Shown: positions 6,558 to 15,671 of the stretch, one piece after another
Position numbering within the stretch: the first letter of the stretch is position 1
Layout of the letters: every line of letters starts with the position of its first letter
NCBI GenBank assembly: GCA_017962965.1
Contig: JAGCUI010000005.1
Span: forward strand, 1-46,808
Source: Treponema sp.
GTDB lineage: Bacteria > Spirochaetota > Spirochaetia > Treponematales > Treponemataceae
Reading direction: 5' to 3'
Length of the DNA: 46,808 nt
Program-made: the position numbers and the translations under genes
The notes under the pieces: generated by a model
What the model was told of the DNA's origin: nothing
Seen by the model: only the letters and a program-made list of their open reading frames with translations
Databases searched by the model: none

Positions 6558-8741
6558 TTAAAGTTCGTTTACGGTTACAAATTCAAAACCACTGTCTATG
6601 AGGGCACAGATTAAGATATCAAGGTAATTATACAAAGGATCTGTTCTGTTTCCCTGTGAAAATCCTGTAGAAACCGGTACAATTCCACCATTTGTTTTCT
6701 TTAGAGATTCGCAGTAAGCATAGATTAAGGCTTCGGGCTTTGTTTCTTTGTCCAGAAGGCTTGTGTCGTTATTTACCTGATATGAATTGATGTATGTGTA
6801 GCCGGCTGCTGTACCATAATCGATGATTTTTGGTTCAACTGAATAATATGGAGCATGCCAGTATAAAGAAAGCTCTTTTCCTGTGCACTGATAGTATTCA
6901 TCTTCGTTTCTTGCAAGACCGCGGCGGATAAAGTTTTCGTCTATGATAAATGAGTTATTTACTAAGTCTGTTGTAGAAAAGAACATAGAGCCGATTTCGT
7001 ATCCGTTAAAGGCAATCTGTCTTGTTTCCGAAGGATATCTTCTTATAAATTCACCGTTTACAAAGAAGGTTGCAGGCACGTTGTATTTTTGTAAGACAGA
7101 GATGATTCTTGTTAATCCGTCTGAATTGTCGTATGCGTCGAATACAAGGGCAATCTTTTTTCTTTCAGGCTGCTTTTTTACACTCTGCTTGTACATTGGT
7201 TTTGTAACTGCTTTGCGGCTCAAGGTTCTGATGTAGAGTGCGTTTTCGAAAAGCTTATTTGGTGTAGTTCCTGTAAAGATTCTGTATCTTCCATTTTCGT
7301 TTGTTAAAGCGATTTCTGCAGGTGTAGTTTTCTGCCATGTAAAGGATTCAGAATTGTATTTATAGAAGGTTTTGTTTCCTGTATCTGCGATGATTGTTTT
7401 TTCATCCTCTGCCCAAAAGCCAGTTTCCACAGAAGAAAGCATGATAACTTCGTAGGTGTTTGCAAGAAGATTCCACTTTTTAATTGTTTTTTCTCCGCCC
7501 ACATACAAAATATTATTTGAGCCCCAGATTGCGCTTGTTACCTTTTCTCCAGAAAGCTCTGCAAGACGCTGCCAGGTATTTGTGTCGTAAACAAAAATAG
7601 AAGCTCCTGCAAAGAATGCGGCCTTGGAATTATCAGGAGAAACAATTGGACGTCCTGAATCTGCTATTTCGAGCACTGTTGTAGATTTTGTTGTAATTCT
7701 TGAAACTGAACCCTTTTCCTTACTTCCATTAAAAGGAAGCTTTTCGAGCCAGAGATTTGGTTCCTGGTTTTTATCCCAGAATACATAAGAGCTCACCAGG
7801 GATGCAGATGAATCAATATAAGGCTTTGAATAAATTACATCCATGTAGTCGCAGTTTTTATTCTGGAATTTTAAATATGAAAAAAGTCTGTTGTTCTGAA
7901 TCAAAAATAAAGAAGAAACTGTTTTATTTACACTGAACTTATCTGTAAGCGCATTAAACTGGACTGGTAAACGGCCGATTGCCTTACCCTGCCCTATGAT
8001 GCCTGAATAAAGCCCTATTGTGTATAATTCCTTGGCATTAATCTGATAAACAAGATAGTCATCTATATAAATAATAATTCTGTCAGTTGCCCAGTTTATG
8101 CTGTTGATTGTTCCGCGTCCGATTTTTCTGTATTTTTCATCCATCTCAACTCCGCGAAGAATTGCTTCTGGATTACAGAAATAAAGATTCTGATCCTTTT
8201 CGTAAATTAAAAGAGAACTGTCGAGCGACCATTTTACAGGGATGTATTCATAATTCTGTCTCACCTCTTCGCCGATTTCTGCAAACTTTCCTGTCTGAAT
8301 ATCCTGGAGAATAAGTGTTCCCGAAGTGAGGGTATCCTTTACGATTTTACAAAGATATTTTCCGTCCGGGCTTACTGAATATGGAGTAAGAGGAAGTGCG
8401 TTTGTCGGAATTTCTGAAAGTGTATTTGACCACGAGAAAGTATTTTTTTCTATATTATAAACACCGGTTCCATAGCGGTTACGAATCTGAAGCTCTTTAG
8501 AACCGTTTATCAATTCCATCTGTTCCGGATAGCAGGTAAGCAAAAGAGGCTGCTTTTCACTTTCACCGTTTACAACCTTGGAATAAAAAAGTGAACGGTA
8601 TGTATTTACGCCGGCCATTTCCTGACTTAACGTAAAAAGGACCTCGTCGTCTTTGTTTAAATCCGAAGGTCCAAAAGTGATTTTTGCGAATAATTGTACT
8701 GCTACTAACAACAGAGTTATTGATAAAAGTGTTTTTTTCAT
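6558..8741 (-). CDS. Exported beta-propeller protein with decayed NodB-type deacetylase domain
   Basis: A 727-residue protein. It has a signal peptide (cut near LFA), then about 430 residues of TolB/WD-like propeller repeats (VSPDGKYLCKI, IVSPDNSKAAFF, ITTKSTTVLEI). The last 200 residues look like a NodB polysaccharide deacetylase (KIALVFDAYDN, YNVPATFFVNGEFI, YEIGSM, WHAPYY). Known NodB enzymes bind metal with an Asp in TFDD and two His in HxxxH. Here motif 1 is VFDAYD (D535 kept, next Asp is Ala) and motif 2 reads GSMFFSTTDL with no His. Metal-dependent deacetylation is therefore unlikely; a glycan-binding role is possible. It overlaps the zinc-ribbon gene by 4 nt (ATGA), so translation is coupled. 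Confidence 0.8.
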   Translation of the reverse strand: MKKTLLSITLLLVAVQLFAKITFGPSDLNKDDEVLFTLSQEMAGVNTYRSLFYSKVVNGESEKQPLLLTCYPEQMELINGSKELQIRNRYGTGVYNIEKNTFSWSNTLSEIPTNALPLTPYSVSPDGKYLCKIVKDTLTSGTLILQDIQTGKFAEIGEEVRQNYEYIPVKWSLDSSLLIYEKDQNLYFCNPEAILRGVEMDEKYRKIGRGTINSINWATDRIIIYIDDYLVYQINAKELYTIGLYSGIIGQGKAIGRLPVQFNALTDKFSVNKTVSSLFLIQNNRLFSYLKFQNKNCDYMDVIYSKPYIDSSASLVSSYVFWDKNQEPNLWLEKLPFNGSKEKGSVSRITTKSTTVLEIADSGRPIVSPDNSKAAFFAGASIFVYDTNTWQRLAELSGEKVTSAIWGSNNILYVGGEKTIKKWNLLANTYEVIMLSSVETGFWAEDEKTIIADTGNKTFYKYNSESFTWQKTTPAEIALTNENGRYRIFTGTTPNKLFENALYIRTLSRKAVTKPMYKQSVKKQPERKKIALVFDAYDNSDGLTRIISVLQKYNVPATFFVNGEFIRRYPSETRQIAFNGYEIGSMFFSTTDLVNNSFIIDENFIRRGLARNEDEYYQCTGKELSLYWHAPYYSVEPKIIDYGTAAGYTYINSYQVNNDTSLLDKETKPEALIYAYCESLKKTNGGIVPVSTGFSQGNRTDPLYNYLDILICALIDSGFEFVTVNEL

Positions 8742-8980
8742 TTATGCATCTCCGCGCTTAATACAAGAACATCAAGCTCCTGCTTTAAATCGTCCAGCTG
8801 TCTTTCAAGAGCATGAAGCTGCTTACGACGTTCGTCTTTTCGGTTTTCTCTAAACCTGTTAAACAAAACATCCAGAGAATCTTCTGGTTCCGAAACTCTG
8901 GAATAACCACACCACGGGCAGTACAAAAATTCACTCTGAATTGTACGTCCGCATCCCTTGCACACTGATTTTGTATTCAT
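8738..8980 (-). CDS. Small zinc-ribbon and coiled-coil protein
   Basis: An 80-residue cytoplasmic protein. Residues 7-24 form a zinc ribbon with two Cys pairs (CKGC and CPWC). Residues 40-75 form a charged heptad-like helix (ERRKQLHALERQLDDLKQEL), probably a coiled coil. It sits between the M23/LysM gene (22-nt gap) and the propeller/deacetylase gene (4-nt overlap), so it belongs to this envelope operon. Partners and function are unknown; an adaptor role is inference from the architecture. Confidence 0.75.
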   Translation of the reverse strand: MNTKSVCKGCGRTIQSEFLYCPWCGYSRVSEPEDSLDVLFNRFRENRKDERRKQLHALERQLDDLKQELDVLVLSAEMHK

Positions 8981-9002
8981 ATATATTTTATCCTACCTTT
9001 GA

Positions 9003-10232
9003 TTATTTTTTAAGTACCGTCATAGGATCTACAACTTTTCCGTTTTTATAAACAGTAAAGTGAAGATGTGGACCGGTTGAATATCCTGTTGAACCAACTA
9101 AACCAAGCTTTGTTTCCTGACCAACGCTCTGTCCTTTCTTTACAAGGATTTTTGACATATGGGCATATAAGGTCTGATATCCGTTCGGGTGACTTACAAT
9201 TACATAATTTCCGAATACGCTTGAAACACCTGTGTAAGTAACTGTTCCGCCCATTGCAGCATAAATTGGAGTTCCTGTTGGGCAAGCCATATCTGTTCCT
9301 GTGTGGAACGAGCGTACCTTTTTAATAGGGTCGATTCTGTAGCCGTAAGGAGAAGTCCAGCGGAATCTTGCTTTAATAGGAAGCTTGAATAAATCTCCCA
9401 TTGCGTTTTTAAGAGTCTGAGCATCAAGACCAACACCAGGGAGGAAGATTTTCTGACCAACCGACAAAACTTCGGAAGTAAGCTCGTTTACGTCGATTAA
9501 AACTTCCAGGCGGATTTCGTTTTTCTTTACAAGACCTTCGAGTGTATCACCTTTTTTAACTGTATAGATGATACCGTCAATAGAAGGAATCTGAAGCTTC
9601 TGTCCTGAATAAACCGAACGAACGTTTGAAATATTGTTTACGGAAATCAAAGTTGAAATATTTGAAAGTCCGAATTTTTTAGCAATTCCACCGATTGTGT
9701 CTCCGGCTAAAACTGTGTATGTCTGGTAAGAAACAGGTTCTGTTAATTTGATTGCAGAAATGTCGATTTCTTCGCCGAGAACGTTTCCTTCTTCATCAAC
9801 CTGAACTGTACCGTCGAGAGCAAAGGTAGACATAAGACTGCTTACCATATCAAGCTCTGATTCATCTGCATTATTAAAGGTTAAAGCACCAATGTGATTC
9901 TGTTTATACTGAACAAGCTTGAATGTGCCGAACGCAAGAGCAATAAAGCCTGCAATGGAAAGCAATGAAATCAAAATCTTTTTTTTGTTTAAGGAAATAT
10001 AACCGCTTGCAATTGAAACTGCCTGTCCTATGGCAATCAAAACGCCCTTAGGAGAAAGCTGTCTTTTAATTCTTCCTGCCCTGAAGGTAATATCCTCGTT
10101 TGGATATGCAATGGCATAAGAAGTTAAAGGAGTGCGGTCTCTTTTTGAAGAAAAATTAAAATTTGGTCTTTTGAAAAATCCAACTGATTTTTTTTCTGAA
10201 TAATTTTGATTTACAAAGCTTATAATTTCCAT
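9003..10232 (-). CDS. Membrane-anchored M23 peptidase with two LysM domains
   Basis: A LytM-type cell-wall endopeptidase of 409 residues. It has a cytoplasmic N-terminus of about 80 residues, one membrane segment (about 84-107, KKILISLLSIAGFIALAFG), two LysM domains (about 170-215, YTVLAGDTIGGIAKKFG, and 220-263, YTVKKGDTLEGLVKKN) and a C-terminal M23 domain. The zinc ligands are in place: HxxxD (H310, D314), the LYAHM motif and HLH (389-391). It should cut peptide cross-links in peptidoglycan, anchored to the inner membrane. It is first in an operon with the zinc-ribbon and propeller genes and lies divergent from the lepB / transpeptidase operon. No clear ribosome-binding site precedes the ATG. 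Confidence 0.92.
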   Translation of the reverse strand: MEIISFVNQNYSEKKSVGFFKRPNFNFSSKRDRTPLTSYAIAYPNEDITFRAGRIKRQLSPKGVLIAIGQAVSIASGYISLNKKKILISLLSIAGFIALAFGTFKLVQYKQNHIGALTFNNADESELDMVSSLMSTFALDGTVQVDEEGNVLGEEIDISAIKLTEPVSYQTYTVLAGDTIGGIAKKFGLSNISTLISVNNISNVRSVYSGQKLQIPSIDGIIYTVKKGDTLEGLVKKNEIRLEVLIDVNELTSEVLSVGQKIFLPGVGLDAQTLKNAMGDLFKLPIKARFRWTSPYGYRIDPIKKVRSFHTGTDMACPTGTPIYAAMGGTVTYTGVSSVFGNYVIVSHPNGYQTLYAHMSKILVKKGQSVGQETKLGLVGSTGYSTGPHLHFTVYKNGKVVDPMTVLKK

Positions 10233-10289
10233 ATTTTGTGTATCGACAGGAAATAAATCTGGGTTTAGAATAATTTTAACGGGAAAATC

Positions 10290-10817
10290 ATGCAGAAAAC
10301 TAAAATCACACAGCTCGTAAAATCCCTTGCTTTTGTAATTACTACAGGGTTTTTAATTGCTTTTATCGTTAAATTCTTTATTCTGGACTATCAGCACATA
10401 AGCGGGCAATCCATGATTAATACAATTCACAACGGAGATACTGTTTTTATAAATAAAATCTGCTACGGTCTTCAGATTCCTTTTAAGGGGCGCTATTTTT
10501 TACAATGGAAGACACCAGAAAAAAATGACGTTGTTTTTTACATGCACGACAATAAAAATATTATAAAGCGATGTGTGCTTACTCAGGGAGAATCGGTAGA
10601 AATTTTATATGATTCGGAGTATTATTTTTATTATATGGATATAGAAGACAGAAGGGTTATTCTTTCTGCAGAACAGTCGATTCAGTTTGGTGAATGCAAG
10701 CAGGTTCCCAAAGGCTACATCTTTGTTCTTGGAGATAATGATTCTGCATCTGTTGATTCAAGGGACTACGGATTTGTTTCCGTAAAGAATATTACTGGAA
10801 AAGTGATTGGTAAATAA
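10290..10817 (+). CDS. lepB: Signal peptidase I
   Basis: A 175-residue S26 signal peptidase, which removes signal peptides from exported proteins at the periplasmic face. It has one N-terminal membrane segment (about 10-31), the catalytic Ser in SGQSM (S41), the catalytic Lys in IIKRC (K93), and the conserved box GDNDSASVDSRDYG near the end. The length matches compact Gram-positive-like forms. The gene stops directly before the transpeptidase gene, so they are cotranscribed. The ribosome-binding site is weak (GGG before the ATG). Other lepB copies may exist elsewhere in the genome. Confidence 0.9.
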   Translation: MQKTKITQLVKSLAFVITTGFLIAFIVKFFILDYQHISGQSMINTIHNGDTVFINKICYGLQIPFKGRYFLQWKTPEKNDVVFYMHDNKNIIKRCVLTQGESVEILYDSEYYFYYMDIEDRRVILSAEQSIQFGECKQVPKGYIFVLGDNDSASVDSRDYGFVSVKNITGKVIGK

Positions 10818-10818
10818 A

Positions 10819-12690
10819 ATGACTAGGAACGGTTTTTTTAGGGAAAAAAGAATTTTTTTATTTTTCGGAATCTGTTTTATTCTTCTCGCCGTAACTATCA
10901 TAGGTTATTTTAAACTCGCTGTTGTAACTGTAAATTCTACTTCTAAAAATCCAGTCTCTGTAGAACGAGGAACAATTACAGACCGCTACGGTGTTCCGCT
11001 TGCAGTTCAAACTACATTTTACAGAATCGGTTTAAATACAAAGGACATAGAAAATAAAGAAGAATTTGCAAAGGCAATGGCCTATATTCTTGGCACAACA
11101 GAATCGGAATTATTAAAGAAGATTGATAAAAAACGTGAATACATCATCCTTAAAAAGAAAGCCACATTCAATGAATACGATGATATAAAAAAGATTGCAA
11201 GTGAAAACGGCTACAATTATATTTCCTACGAAAAAATCCCTGGCCGTATTTATCCAAACTACGCACTTGCTTCCCAGTTAATCGGTTATATGGGAGATGA
11301 AGGCTACGGTCTTGCAGGAATTGAATTTTCACAGCAGAGTGTTCTTTCTCCACCGGTAGATCCATTAAAAGATAATCCTGAACAGGGAAAAAATATTTAT
11401 CTTACAATAGACTCAAACCTTCAGTATAAGCTTGAACAGGTTGCCTACCAGACAATGCAGGAAACAGGGGCCGAAAGCATGATGGTAGTTGCGGCAAATG
11501 CAAAAACCGGTGAAATTCTTTCTTATATAAGCCTTCCTGCTGCAAACTTGAATGAATACGGTCTTGAATCAGCTGAATCAAAAATTAACAGACCTTCGAA
11601 CAACGCTTATGAACCGGGTTCTGTATTTAAAATCTTTACTGTAGGAATTGCAATCGATGAGCATAAGATTTCTCCAAACGATTCTTTCCTCTGCGACGGT
11701 GGCTATGAAAAACGTCTTTCTAACGGAGAAACAATCAAAATTAAGTGTCTGGACCACCACGGATGGCTTACTCCTCGCGAAGCATTAAAATACTCATGTA
11801 ACGATGTTTTGGGACAGATTGCAGAAACTATTCCCGACGGAGAATTTATAAAGAGAATCAAACTTTTGGGCTTTGGTGAAAAAACAGGAATTGAGCTTTC
11901 GGGTGAAACAACGGGCTTTGTAAAGGAACCTAATGCTAAAACCTGGAGTGCGCGCTCTAAACCAACGATTGCAATCGGACAGGAAATAAGTGTTTCTGCA
12001 CTTCAGATGGTACAGGCTGCTACTGCAATTGCAAACGGAGGAGTTCCTGTTCGTCTTACTGTAATAAATAAGATTGTAGACAGAGAAGGAAAGGTTGTTT
12101 TTGAACATCAGCCTGAATATAAAGAGCCAGCATTAAATAAAACCTCTGCAGATTATATTTTGAGCTGTATGGCAACAACTGCTTCTACAGGAACCGGTTC
12201 CAAGGCAAATCTTGGAGACGTTGAAATTGGTGTAAAAACCGGTACTGCACAGATGGCAGACAAGGTAAACGGCGGATACAGCGACACAGACTTTCTTTCT
12301 AACTGTATTGCAATCTTCCCGATTGATGAACCTCAGATTATTCTTTACATCGTAGTAGAAAAAGCAAAGGGCGAAACTTATGCCGGACGTATTGTTGCGC
12401 CTGTAATCGGAAAAGCTGCTGATATTATCATAGATCATCTTGGTATGAGACGAGGCGGCGCTTCTTCTGTAGAACATAACGGAATTATCAATATTCCAAG
12501 CGCTTCTTCGATTAAAATCGGGGATTCACTTCCAGACTTTACAGGCTGCTCTAAAAAAGAACTTTTACAGCTCATAGATATTCCGGGCATTTTACTTAAT
12601 ATTAACGGAAGCGGATGGGTAACAAGCCAGACTCCGGCTCCGGGAACTCCAATCACAAAGGACATGGTAATTGAATTATATCTGGAATAA
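10819..12690 (+). CDS. Class B penicillin-binding protein (FtsI/SpoVD type) with PASTA domain
   Basis: A 623-residue peptidoglycan transpeptidase that forms peptide cross-links, probably at the septum. It has one membrane segment (about 11-33), a dimerisation domain (VERGTITDRYGVPLA) and the transpeptidase domain with SxxK (S268, K271 in GSVFK), SxN (S326-C-N328) and KTGT (473-476). A single PASTA domain (about 565-623) closes the protein. ATG 10819 follows the lepB stop by one base; a TTG 12 nt upstream is possible but not needed. The last 20 nt overlap the DUF115 gene. Which division complex it serves is inferred from domain order. Confidence 0.9.
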   Translation: MTRNGFFREKRIFLFFGICFILLAVTIIGYFKLAVVTVNSTSKNPVSVERGTITDRYGVPLAVQTTFYRIGLNTKDIENKEEFAKAMAYILGTTESELLKKIDKKREYIILKKKATFNEYDDIKKIASENGYNYISYEKIPGRIYPNYALASQLIGYMGDEGYGLAGIEFSQQSVLSPPVDPLKDNPEQGKNIYLTIDSNLQYKLEQVAYQTMQETGAESMMVVAANAKTGEILSYISLPAANLNEYGLESAESKINRPSNNAYEPGSVFKIFTVGIAIDEHKISPNDSFLCDGGYEKRLSNGETIKIKCLDHHGWLTPREALKYSCNDVLGQIAETIPDGEFIKRIKLLGFGEKTGIELSGETTGFVKEPNAKTWSARSKPTIAIGQEISVSALQMVQAATAIANGGVPVRLTVINKIVDREGKVVFEHQPEYKEPALNKTSADYILSCMATTASTGTGSKANLGDVEIGVKTGTAQMADKVNGGYSDTDFLSNCIAIFPIDEPQIILYIVVEKAKGETYAGRIVAPVIGKAADIIIDHLGMRRGGASSVEHNGIINIPSASSIKIGDSLPDFTGCSKKELLQLIDIPGILLNINGSGWVTSQTPAPGTPITKDMVIELYLE

Positions 12691-14410
12691 AAACGTCTCT
12701 CTTTTAAAAACCAGATTTTCTGCCCTTTATAAAATGTTCGAAGAACAGTTCGATGTATTCCAAAAAGAATTTTCAGAGGACATTAGCCGCCTTAATTTCT
12801 GGAGCATAAGCAACGCAAAAAACGGAGAACTCACTGCAACAGAAAACCAGAAGCTTTTACATTCTTCATATAATCCGTCGCGAGAAGCTCAAAGCATTGC
12901 TCCATCCATTAAAGAAAAATCAAACATCATCTTTTTGGGCTTTGGACTTGGATACCATGTAATTGAAGCTGCAAAACAAATCTTACAGGATGGAAACAAA
13001 AAAAAGCTTATTATTATAGAAAGCGATTTACTTCATTTTTTTGCAAGCTTAAGTCTTTTATCGTGGGAAGAAGTTTTTAAAGTAGAAAAGCTTGTTCTTG
13101 CCCTTGCCTGCCCCGTAAATCAGATTATTCCTCTTATAGAAAACCAGAATAATATTGCAACAAAGGACGACGGAGTAAGTGATTCTTTTATTTTTGCACT
13201 CCCCGCCTTTACCCAGCACGACGAGCCATATTTTAAAAGCGTTATAGAATTAATAGAAAGAAACAAAACTAAAAACGAAATAAACTCTAAAACCTTCCAG
13301 AAGTTTGCAAAGCTCTGGATTAAAAACAGCATTAAAAATATTTCCCAGATAGAAAAATGCCCCACAGTAAACGAGTATCTTAAAAATAATAAGGCTGAGG
13401 ATTTTATTGTACTTGGAGCAGGCCCTTCTTTAAAAAATATTTTTCCTTATCTTAAAGAGTTAAAATCAAAATATAAAATAATCTGTGTAGAAACTGCTCT
13501 TAATGCAATCCTTAAAAACGGCTTTGAACCAGATTTTATTATTATTACAGACCCGCAGTATTATGCATACAGACACATACAGGGCTTAAAAGCAGAAGAA
13601 AGTTTTTTAATTGCTCCTTTGAGCGTGCACCCGGGCGTTTTCAGGTTTAAGTGCAAGGGCTTTTTACTCTGCTCAGATATGATTCCTTTGAGTAAGTATT
13701 TTGAAAATAAAATTGGAGAATTCGGAGACCTTGGAGCCGGTGGATCTGTGGCTTCCTGTGCATGGAACTTTGCCCGTTTAAGTGGTGCTAAAAATATTTA
13801 TCTTGCAGGGCTTGATTTATCTTATCCTCAAAAACAGACTCATATTAAAGGTAGCAGCGCAGAACAAAAATTACTAAGTCTTTCTACAAGAGTAAGCAGC
13901 CTTGATAAATTAACCTCAGGCGGAATATACAGTGCCATTTCTGAACCTGCAGTTGATTACAGCGGAAACAAGGTGATTACAGACAGCCGCATGAAAATGT
14001 TTGCATGGTGGTTTGAAAGTAAAATCCAGGCCTGCCCTGAAACAAAGACCTACACCCTCTGTAAAGAAAGCATGAAGATTCAGGGCATTGAATACTGCAG
14101 TATAGAAAGTCTTCTTAAAAAGGAAAATGTTACTTCCAAGGAAGAAATCTCTACTGGGGGCGCAAAAGATATTTCAGCTGTAAAAAAAGAGTTTATAAAA
14201 GACTACAAAAACCTTTTGCAGAATATTAACCGTGCCGTAGAACTTTGTATGATTAATCCTCACGGCTTAGACGTACAGCTTGAAAAAATTGATGCAGAGC
14301 TTTTTAATTCACCATTTAATGAGCTTATCCGCCTTTCCTATAAAAAAGAAGAAAACAAAATCAACACATACCTTAATATGAAAAAGCTTTTGGATGTGGA
14401 TTTAATTTAA
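12671..14410 (+). CDS. DUF115 / MAF-like protein
   Basis: A 579-residue cytoplasmic protein. The centre matches the DUF115 (MptE-like, motility-associated factor) fold: FIVLGAGPSLKNIFPYL (about 240-256), FEPDFIIITDPQYY, then GGSVASCAWNFARLSGAKNIYLAGLDLSY, with a helical C-terminus. MAF proteins add nonulosonic acids to flagellins in other bacteria; some relatives act on pterins. A flagellar or envelope glycosylation role in a spirochaete is plausible but unproven. It starts with TTG: AAAGGA lies 8 nt upstream inside the end of the transpeptidase gene and no ATG fits. The 20-nt overlap implies coupling to that gene. Confidence 0.8.
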   Translation: MNYIWNKNVSLLKTRFSALYKMFEEQFDVFQKEFSEDISRLNFWSISNAKNGELTATENQKLLHSSYNPSREAQSIAPSIKEKSNIIFLGFGLGYHVIEAAKQILQDGNKKKLIIIESDLLHFFASLSLLSWEEVFKVEKLVLALACPVNQIIPLIENQNNIATKDDGVSDSFIFALPAFTQHDEPYFKSVIELIERNKTKNEINSKTFQKFAKLWIKNSIKNISQIEKCPTVNEYLKNNKAEDFIVLGAGPSLKNIFPYLKELKSKYKIICVETALNAILKNGFEPDFIIITDPQYYAYRHIQGLKAEESFLIAPLSVHPGVFRFKCKGFLLCSDMIPLSKYFENKIGEFGDLGAGGSVASCAWNFARLSGAKNIYLAGLDLSYPQKQTHIKGSSAEQKLLSLSTRVSSLDKLTSGGIYSAISEPAVDYSGNKVITDSRMKMFAWWFESKIQACPETKTYTLCKESMKIQGIEYCSIESLLKKENVTSKEEISTGGAKDISAVKKEFIKDYKNLLQNINRAVELCMINPHGLDVQLEKIDAELFNSPFNELIRLSYKKEENKINTYLNMKKLLDVDLI

Positions 14411-14444
14411 TCTCTTCTTTCGTTACATCCCTTCCGGTGTCTTC

Positions 14445-15581
14445 CTAATTATTTACAGAATCAATATCACTCATGTTTATTTCTTCCCTGCCATTTTGTC
14501 TTGCATAGAGGGCAGCAGAATTAAGGGTTGATTCAATCTTTGCACAGGAATATGAATCAAACTTTTTAACAAGAGCCTGAACAGAGCATTCTGCAGAAAG
14601 TGATTTATCCTTTGTATACATTTTAATAAGTGCTTCTCGTGCATTTGCATCCGGGTATGGTACTTTGAATTTGGCATCAAAACGGCCGGGTCTTATTAAA
14701 GCCGGGTCTAAGGCGTGGATACTGTTTGTTGCAGCAATTACCACAACCCCGTTGGAAGATTTAAAGCCGTCTAATTCATTTAACAAGGCTGTTACAATTC
14801 TTGTATTTTCTGTTTCCAGGGCACTTCCGCTGTAATTTCTTACTGTGCCGATTCCATCAAACTCATCTATAAAAACAATACAGGGAGCTCGGCGTCTTGC
14901 CTTTGCAAATAAAAGCTTTACCTTTAACGGACCTATTGCCATAAACATGCTTTCAAAATCAGTTGCTTTTGCAGGAATAAAATTAACCTTTGCTTCTCCG
15001 GCCAATGCTTTAGCAAATAAAGTTTTTCCGTTACCGGGCTCCCCTTCGAGTAAAATTCCGTGCGGAAGTCTTATTCCCTTTTTTGCATATTCAGACGGAT
15101 GATTCATCACTTCGATTATCTGGGCCATATTTTTCTTTAAAGCATCCATTCCAACTACATCATCAAATTTTACCTTTGTATTATGAACAACTTTAAAAGT
15201 ATTAGGGCTTATAAACTTACGGAAGGCGATGATAATTACACCAAAGAAAATCACATAAAAAAGAAGATCAAAAACAAAATTAAAAATATCAGCGGCGTCA
15301 GTTTCTACAGTTACATCATCCGTGTAGCGCCTTACAAATTCTTCAAGATTCTGGGAATGAGGATTATCAGTCTGGCCCCAAACACCTGTTATGCTGTCTT
15401 TAAATTCAATCTTATTGCTTTTAATAACAACTGCTTCCACATAACCTTTTTCTACATTCTCGTAAAAAACTCTGTAGGGAACTTTTTCATAATTCTTTGT
15501 AAATTCAGGGTAAAAAGAGTAAACAAGTACTCCGGCAAGTGCAATTAAAACTAATAAAAGGGGTATAAATTTTTTCTTCAT
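14445..15581 (-). CDS. FtsH-like membrane AAA ATPase lacking the protease domain
   Basis: A 378-residue protein laid out like the first half of FtsH: two membrane segments (about 6-23 and 102-121) around a periplasmic domain, then an AAA module with Walker A GEPGNGKT (180-187), Walker B IVFIDE (235-240), sensor ATN (284-286) and the RPGRFD arginine-finger box (297-302). It stops in the lid after DIDSVNN; the M41 zinc protease (HEXXH) is absent. The following DNA is a convergent gene, so there is no frameshifted remainder. It probably unfolds or extracts membrane proteins without cutting them, or assists a full FtsH encoded elsewhere. The pore loop is altered (SMFMAIG instead of MFVGVGA). Confidence 0.85.
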   Translation of the reverse strand: MKKKFIPLLLVLIALAGVLVYSFYPEFTKNYEKVPYRVFYENVEKGYVEAVVIKSNKIEFKDSITGVWGQTDNPHSQNLEEFVRRYTDDVTVETDAADIFNFVFDLLFYVIFFGVIIIAFRKFISPNTFKVVHNTKVKFDDVVGMDALKKNMAQIIEVMNHPSEYAKKGIRLPHGILLEGEPGNGKTLFAKALAGEAKVNFIPAKATDFESMFMAIGPLKVKLLFAKARRRAPCIVFIDEFDGIGTVRNYSGSALETENTRIVTALLNELDGFKSSNGVVVIAATNSIHALDPALIRPGRFDAKFKVPYPDANAREALIKMYTKDKSLSAECSVQALVKKFDSYSCAKIESTLNSAALYARQNGREEINMSDIDSVNN

Positions 15582-15627
15582 AAGGCTATTATATCACAAA
15601 ATTTTATTAATATTTACTGAATTTTTT

Positions 15628-15643
15628 AAGTAAAATTTTACTT
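15628..15643. repeat. Perfect 16-bp palindrome in a divergent intergenic region
   Basis: AAGTAAAATTTTACTT is a perfect palindrome placed between the FtsH-like gene (minus) and the 15672 gene (plus). T residues follow on the plus strand. It could be an operator or a small hairpin. Confidence 0.4.
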
Positions 15644-15671
15644 TTTTGGAGTTAAGGATTAATATATAAAA

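Noticed and set aside
14411..14447. Frameshift separating the FtsH-like gene from a lost protease domain
   Set aside because: The following DNA is the intact convergent DUF115 gene, and no HEXXH-coding frame lies on the minus strand.
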